Shown here piece by piece: positions 13,226 to 16,521 of a DNA stretch of 16,521 nt. Both the position numbers and the translations under genes were made by a program. Position 1 is the first letter of the stretch, and each line of letters starts with the position of its first letter. Origin of the DNA: an uncultured Coriobacteriaceae bacterium (GTDB taxonomy: Bacteria > Actinomycetota > Coriobacteriia > Coriobacteriales > Eggerthellaceae); the NCBI GenBank assembly GCA_900550055.1, contig URQU01000036.1, forward strand, positions 1 through 16,521, written 5' to 3'. The notes beneath the pieces were generated by a model, which was given only the letters and a program-made list of their open reading frames with translations, had not been told where the DNA came from and made no database searches.

Positions 13226-14137
13226 ATGAAGATCACGCTGCAGCAGATGCGCTATATGTTGAAGATCGCGGAGACGGGGTCGATGGTGGCGGCGTCGCGC
13301 GTGCTGTCAGTTTCGCAGCCCAGCCTGTCCGAGGCGGTGTCGGTCGTGGAGCGCGAACTGGGGTTCTCCCTGTTCACCCGCGGGAACACCGGCGCTACGC
13401 CCACGAAGGAGGGCATGGAGTTCCTGGGCCGGGCACGGCAGGTGGTGCTGCAGATGGACAATCTTGAGCGCCGCTATGGCGGCAACCAGCCCGAGGGCAT
13501 GCGCTTCGCGGTGTCGTCGCATCACTTCACGTTCGTGGAGCGGGCGTTTTTGGACGTTGCGCAGCAGGTTGGTTCGGGCAGGTTCGACTTGGTGCTCAAT
13601 GAGACCCAGACGCAGCAGATCATCGACGATGTGGCAAGATGCGACAGCGACCTGGGCGTGATGTATCTCTCGCGCGCCAACGAGGGGGCGGTGGGGCGCG
13701 TGCTCGACCGCAACAAGCTGGAGTTCTACGAGCTGTTCGAAGCGGTGCCGCACGTGTTTTTACGTTTCGGGCACCCGTTGGCGGGGCGGGAGAGCGTTTC
13801 GCTTGACGACTTGTACCCGTATCCGCAGCTGTCCTTCGTGCAGGGGGCTTATGAGTCGTCGGCGTTTTCCGAAGAGCCGCTGTGGGCGCCTTCGGCGAAG
13901 ACGGTGAAGGTCAGCGATCGCGGTTTCGCCACCAGCTTCATGTTGCACTCCGACGCCTATACCGTGACCAGCGGCGTGTACCCGGAGTTTTTGCAGCGCG
14001 GCGCCATCACGGCGGTGCCCATTCGCTCGGGCGAGCGCATGCATATCGGCTACGTGATGCCGCGCGGGCTGACGCTCGATGCGATAGGCGAGGCGTTCGT
14101 GGCGGCCATGAAGCTCTACGCGAAGGTGGAGGGCTAG
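13226..14137 (+). CDS. LysR-family transcriptional regulator
   Basis: This is a 303-residue LysR-type protein. The ATG at 13226 follows GGAAGGG at 5 nt. The N-terminal winged helix-turn-helix is clear: LQQMRYMLKIAETGSMVAAS, then LSVSQPSLSEAVSVVERELG (about residues 5-46) and LFTRGNTGATPTKEG. The remaining part (about 90-295) is a periplasmic-binding-like effector domain with VFLRFGHPLAG and the late strand IGYVMPRG. Such regulators usually control a divergent neighbour and themselves, which here would be the bactofilin-like membrane protein gene, but the effector and targets cannot be read. A large palindrome follows the stop by 33 bp. Confidence 0.92.
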   Translation: MKITLQQMRYMLKIAETGSMVAASRVLSVSQPSLSEAVSVVERELGFSLFTRGNTGATPTKEGMEFLGRARQVVLQMDNLERRYGGNQPEGMRFAVSSHHFTFVERAFLDVAQQVGSGRFDLVLNETQTQQIIDDVARCDSDLGVMYLSRANEGAVGRVLDRNKLEFYELFEAVPHVFLRFGHPLAGRESVSLDDLYPYPQLSFVQGAYESSAFSEEPLWAPSAKTVKVSDRGFATSFMLHSDAYTVTSGVYPEFLQRGAITAVPIRSGERMHIGYVMPRGLTLDAIGEAFVAAMKLYAKVEG

Positions 14138-14170
14138 GAGGCCTACGGGCGAAGTGCCAGGTGCGATGGG

Positions 14171-14230
14171 GCGTGAACAGGGGACGGAGGCGTGTTCAGT
14201 CCTGAACGCATCTCCGTCCCCTGTTCACGC
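14171..14230. repeat. GGGGACGGAG palindrome, type 2 (terminator-like)
   Basis: The arms 14171-14189 and 14212-14230 are exact 19-bp reverse complements built as GCGTGAACA plus GGGGACGGAG. The inner part adds GTTCAG/CTGAAC around TC. The core matches the type 1 palindromes at 4342-4417 and 16470-16521, but the ends are GTGAACA/TGTTCA instead of CGGACA/TGTCCG. It sits between the convergent LysR and rsmJ genes, 1 bp from the rsmJ stop, and may end both transcripts. Confidence 0.8.
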
Positions 14231-14231
14231 T

Positions 14232-14930
14232 CTACAGCTTCATGCTGGCAGGGATGATGCAGTCGTAGCGTACGGCCTTGCCGTCGATGGAGTAGCTGGG
14301 CTTGATGCCGGCCAGGTACGGGCCCTTCGCCGGGCGCTTGATGACCACCTTGCGCGGGCCGCAGGCTATCGCGGCGCGCAGCAGCCCTTCCTCATCGGTG
14401 CAGGGCGCCTCCAGGTGGTGAAGCAGCTGGAACTTCTTCTTGACCGCCGCGCTTTTCTGCCGGGCGGGGAACATCGGGTCAAGGTAGACCACGTCTGGTT
14501 TGGTCACGTCCATAGATGCGCGCGCGGTAAGCGCTTGCACGCTGTTGCCGCTGGTCAAGCGCATGCGCGCCACGATGGGCGAAAGCTGCGGGTCGGCGGC
14601 CGCGCGCGCCAGGCCGTCGGCAAGCAGCGCGGCGATGACGGGGTCGTGTTCGAAGAGCTGCACGTGGAAACCGGCAGCGGCCAGCAGCAGCGCATCCTCC
14701 CCGAACCCTGCGGTGGCGTCGATGGCGCGGGGTTGATCGACGCCTTTGACGCGCGCGGCGCGGACGAGCAGCTCGTGGGAGAGCCTGCCGGGCTTGATGC
14801 GCGGCAGCATGCCCGTAAGATCGCAGCGCAGCTCCATGCCTTCGCCCACCAGCGCCAGGCCGCGTTCGTCGCGCACCAGGCTGACGGCGGGGTCGTCGAT
14901 GGTGGGAAGCATGTTGTCGTCGAAGGTCAT
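14232..14930 (-). CDS. rsmJ: 16S rRNA (guanine1516-N2)-methyltransferase RsmJ
   Basis: This is a 232-residue class I SAM-dependent methyltransferase of the RsmJ/YhiQ family. It methylates a guanine near the 3' end of 16S rRNA (G1516 in E. coli). SAM-binding motif I is DATAGFGEDALLLA (71-84). LFEHDP (92-97) is the acidic ribose-binding strand. VVYLDPMFPARQKSAAVKKK (147-166) is the catalytic DPMFP region diagnostic of the family. VVIKRP (195-200) follows near the C-terminus. Length matches the family. The ribosome binding site before the ATG at 14930 is weak. The gene lies 44 bp after mtnN on the same strand, so translation may depend on operon readthrough. Its by-product, S-adenosylhomocysteine, is the substrate of the mtnN product upstream. 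Confidence 0.9.
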   Translation of the reverse strand: MTFDDNMLPTIDDPAVSLVRDERGLALVGEGMELRCDLTGMLPRIKPGRLSHELLVRAARVKGVDQPRAIDATAGFGEDALLLAAAGFHVQLFEHDPVIAALLADGLARAAADPQLSPIVARMRLTSGNSVQALTARASMDVTKPDVVYLDPMFPARQKSAAVKKKFQLLHHLEAPCTDEEGLLRAAIACGPRKVVIKRPAKGPYLAGIKPSYSIDGKAVRYDCIIPASMKL

Positions 14931-14974
14931 GGGGAAGCGTCCGATCGTCGGGGTTGTGGGGGATTCGAGGCTTG

Positions 14975-15691
14975 CTAGCCTTGCCGTTTAAGCATGGCGA
15001 TGACGAGCGCGGCACTGTTGCGGGCTGCCTGCGCCTCGAACGTGGGATAGTCCATGGACGAGGAGCCGTCGGCCTTGTCGGAGATGGCGCGCACGATGGC
15101 GCACGGCACGCCGTTGGCCCATGCGACCTGCGCGATGGCCGCACCTTCCATCTCGCAGCACTTCGCACCGAACGTTTCGGTGATGCGCTGCTTTTCGAAG
15201 TTGTCGCGCACGAAGCGGTCGCCCGAGGCCACGCGGCCGGTGTGCGTGGTGGCGCCTATCGCCGATGCCGCGGCGACGACCGATTTCGACAGCGCCGGGC
15301 TGCAGGGGAACGCTAGCGTGTCCAGTCCAGGCGTCTGACCTGCGCCGTAGCCCAGGTTGCACACGTCCATGATGTGGTTGACCGCGTCGTCGGCCACCAC
15401 GATGTCGCCGATGTTGATGGATGCGTCCAGCGAGCCGGCGATGCCGGTGTTGAGCAGCGCGCTCACGCCGAAGCGATCGACGAGCACCTGCGCGCACGTG
15501 GCGGCATTGACCATGCCCACGCCGCACTGCACCACGATGACGGTGGTGTTGCCGATGGTGCCCACGTTGAACTCCATGCCGGCGATGCGCGTGATCTTCA
15601 CTGCGCCGGCCTTCGCCATCTCCTCGCGCAACAGCGCGATTTCCACGTCCATGGCGCCGATGATGCCCATGGTGTTGAAGCTCGTAGTCAT
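14975..15691 (-). CDS. mtnN: 5'-methylthioadenosine/S-adenosylhomocysteine nucleosidase
   Basis: This is a 238-residue MTA/SAH nucleosidase (Pfs). It removes adenine from S-adenosylhomocysteine, 5'-methylthioadenosine and 5'-deoxyadenosine. The catalytic residues of the E. coli enzyme are conserved: Glu12 corresponds to Glu17 (GIIGAMDVE), Glu174 to Glu182 (CEMEGAAIAQ) and Asp197 to Asp205 (RAISDKAD). NTGIAGSL and GDIVVADDAV are also typical. The start at 15691 gives a near-standard length. A GTG extension to 15790 is open but adds an unconserved basic tail, and the ATG at 15670 is an alternative. The ribosome binding site is weak for all of these. It lies 117 bp after luxS, with no convincing terminator between, which supports joint transcription. 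Confidence 0.93.
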   Translation of the reverse strand: MTTSFNTMGIIGAMDVEIALLREEMAKAGAVKITRIAGMEFNVGTIGNTTVIVVQCGVGMVNAATCAQVLVDRFGVSALLNTGIAGSLDASINIGDIVVADDAVNHIMDVCNLGYGAGQTPGLDTLAFPCSPALSKSVVAAASAIGATTHTGRVASGDRFVRDNFEKQRITETFGAKCCEMEGAAIAQVAWANGVPCAIVRAISDKADGSSSMDYPTFEAQAARNSAALVIAMLKRQG

Positions 15692-15808
15692 AAGCTGCTT
15701 TCTGATCGGGGAGGGGAAGCGCGGCAAGGCAGCCTTTTGCGGGCTTTCGACACGCTCCCTTCGGTTCGTTAGCTCGATGCGGGATGGCACCCACTTGCTG
15801 CGTTTGCG

Positions 15809-16303
15809 TTAGTCGAGCAAGGCGGGGTAATGCGTGTGCGCCTCGTCGAGCACTTCGAGGGTGTCGGCCATGTAACGGCGTGCCCACCATTTCGCCTGCA
15901 CGAGGTCGTTGTCGTGGTAGTTGCCGCACTCCTCGGGCTTGGCGCCGGGGATCTCGCCCTCGAAATCGCGGATGAAGGCGAACATGCGGCGCACGAGGCC
16001 GGCCACGTCGGCGGATTCCAGTTCGCCGAAGGCCACCAGGTAAAAGCCCGTGCGGCAGCCCATGGGGCCGAAGTAGATCACGCGGCCGGACCATTCGGTA
16101 TCGTTGCGCAGGAAGGTAGCGCCGAGATGCTCGATGGCATGGACGGCGGCGGTGTCCATGACCGGCTCGCGGTTGGGGGCGGTCATGCGCAGGTCGAACG
16201 TGGTGGTCGTGCAGCCGGTGGCGGCGTCGGAGTCGCGGCGTGACACGTACACGCCGGGCTCGAGCACGCGGTGGTCGACGGAGAAGCTTGCAATGCGTTC
16301 CAT
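15809..16303 (-). CDS. luxS: S-ribosylhomocysteine lyase LuxS
   Basis: This is a 164-residue LuxS. It converts S-ribosylhomocysteine to homocysteine and 4,5-dihydroxy-2,3-pentanedione, the precursor of autoinducer-2. All active-site residues are present: the metal-binding HXXEH motif as HAIEH (His55, Glu58, His59), the catalytic Cys83 in MGCRTGFY and the third metal ligand Cys126 in EECGNYHDND. Length is normal. The ATG at 16303 has AAGGAG 5 nt upstream. It heads a likely operon with mtnN, the enzyme just before it in the pathway, and rsmJ. The presence of luxS does not by itself show quorum sensing; recycling of SAH may be its main job. The upstream side holds a -10-like TACAAT and a repeat at the window edge. 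Confidence 0.95.
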   Translation of the reverse strand: MERIASFSVDHRVLEPGVYVSRRDSDAATGCTTTTFDLRMTAPNREPVMDTAAVHAIEHLGATFLRNDTEWSGRVIYFGPMGCRTGFYLVAFGELESADVAGLVRRMFAFIRDFEGEIPGAKPEECGNYHDNDLVQAKWWARRYMADTLEVLDEAHTHYPALLD

Positions 16304-16362
16304 GGATGCTCCTTGCTATATATAGGTAACGGCAACGTGGTCGCCGTAGGTTCGCAGCGCCT

Positions 16363-16368
16363 ATTGTA
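16363..16368 (-). promoter_or_regulatory. Probable -10 (TACAAT) of the luxS operon
   Basis: The minus strand reads GCGGTACAATA, the same 11-mer as upstream of the UPF0145 gene. The expected transcript start is near 16356, giving a leader of about 53 nt. No clear -35 is seen. Confidence 0.45.
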
Positions 16369-16469
16369 CCGCCCACGAGCAAACCGCTTCGCCGATCGGC
16401 ATGCGAACAAGAAAATCTCCGCGCGGCATGGCGACCGGCGACCGGCGCGCGGGCACGTCTGCGTTTGGG

Positions 16470-16521
16470 CCGGACACTTGGGGACGGAGGCTTATCTGTC
16501 CGAATTCGGACAGATAAGCCT
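16470..16521. repeat. GGGGACGGAGG palindrome, type 1 (truncated by window end)
   Basis: The unit 16470-16502 is the exact reverse complement of 4343-4375. After AATT (16503-16506) the inverted second unit begins at 16507 and is cut by the window edge. The last 34 bases are a perfect palindrome. It lies about 167 bp upstream of the luxS start. Confidence 0.8.

Noticed and set aside
14154..14978. 274-codon plus-strand frame opposite rsmJ
   Set aside because: It is antisense to rsmJ, whose SAM-binding and DPMFP motifs are clear. Its start lies beside the type 2 palindrome.
16316..16325. CTATATATAG as the luxS -10
   Set aside because: It is only about 2 nt from the ribosome binding site, so a transcript from it would start inside that site. 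The TACAAT at 16363-16368 fits better.
14988..16382. 464-codon minus-strand frame over mtnN and luxS
   Set aside because: It is out of frame with two genes whose active-site residues are intact; composition is Arg/His-rich.
1..16521. CRISPR array, tRNA, rRNA, transposase, integrase or toxin-antitoxin genes
   Set aside because: I found no regularly spaced direct repeats of CRISPR type, no tRNA cloverleaf, no rRNA sequence and no coding frame resembling these families.

Overview
This window is GC-rich, densely coded bacterial DNA with GTG/ATG starts, purine-rich ribosome binding sites and short gaps. The gene set suggests an anaerobic actinobacterium of the class Coriobacteriia, probably Eggerthellaceae. 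It includes an AddA-type helicase-nuclease, a LuxS/MtnN pair, a TatD-associated radical SAM protein, a neurotransmitter:sodium symporter family transporter, and interspersed palindromes built on GGGGACGGAGG. The lineage is an inference from gene content and composition; no rRNA or other marker gene is present.

Layout. 1-3093 (+): the 3' part of an addA-like gene, then a small ArsC/Spx-fold protein that lacks the usual catalytic cysteine. 3221-3264: a perfect 19-bp hairpin separating it from a convergent PAP2-family membrane phosphatase (3342-4031, -), whose promoter carries three direct repeats at 11-bp spacing. 4032-4451: a 420-bp gene-free stretch made mostly of repeats. 4452-5390 (-): a Nudix hydrolase and a UPF0145/YbjQ-family protein. 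5649-8042 (+): an amidase lipoprotein followed by a zinc-ribbon/TM/VWA/YARHG protein, probably one cell-envelope operon. 8135-9766 (-): a TatD-associated radical SAM protein and pyridoxamine kinase. 10045-11487 (+): an NSS transporter behind a structured leader. 11666-12976 (-): a membrane protein with a bactofilin-like beta-helix. 13226-14137 (+): a LysR regulator, divergent from it. 14232-16303 (-): luxS, mtnN and rsmJ, apparently one operon.

How the genes work together. RsmJ, like any SAM-dependent methyltransferase, makes S-adenosylhomocysteine. MtnN cleaves that to S-ribosylhomocysteine, and LuxS splits this into homocysteine and the AI-2 precursor, so the last cluster joins a methyl consumer to the activated-methyl recycling pathway. 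The amidase/VWA pair and the PAP2 and bactofilin-like proteins all point to envelope functions.

No phage, transposase, CRISPR array, tRNA or rRNA was seen. The least explained material is the repeats. An identical 33-bp unit occurs in opposite orientation at 4343-4375 and 16470-16502. A related palindrome at 14171-14230 keeps the same core but has different ends. A separate motif, AAAACCRYCCAGAA, occurs four times, only between genes. I saw no clear defence or other new multi-gene system. The best novelty candidates are the modular palindromes, the zinc-ribbon/VWA/YARHG-amidase pair and the cysteine-less ArsC-fold protein.
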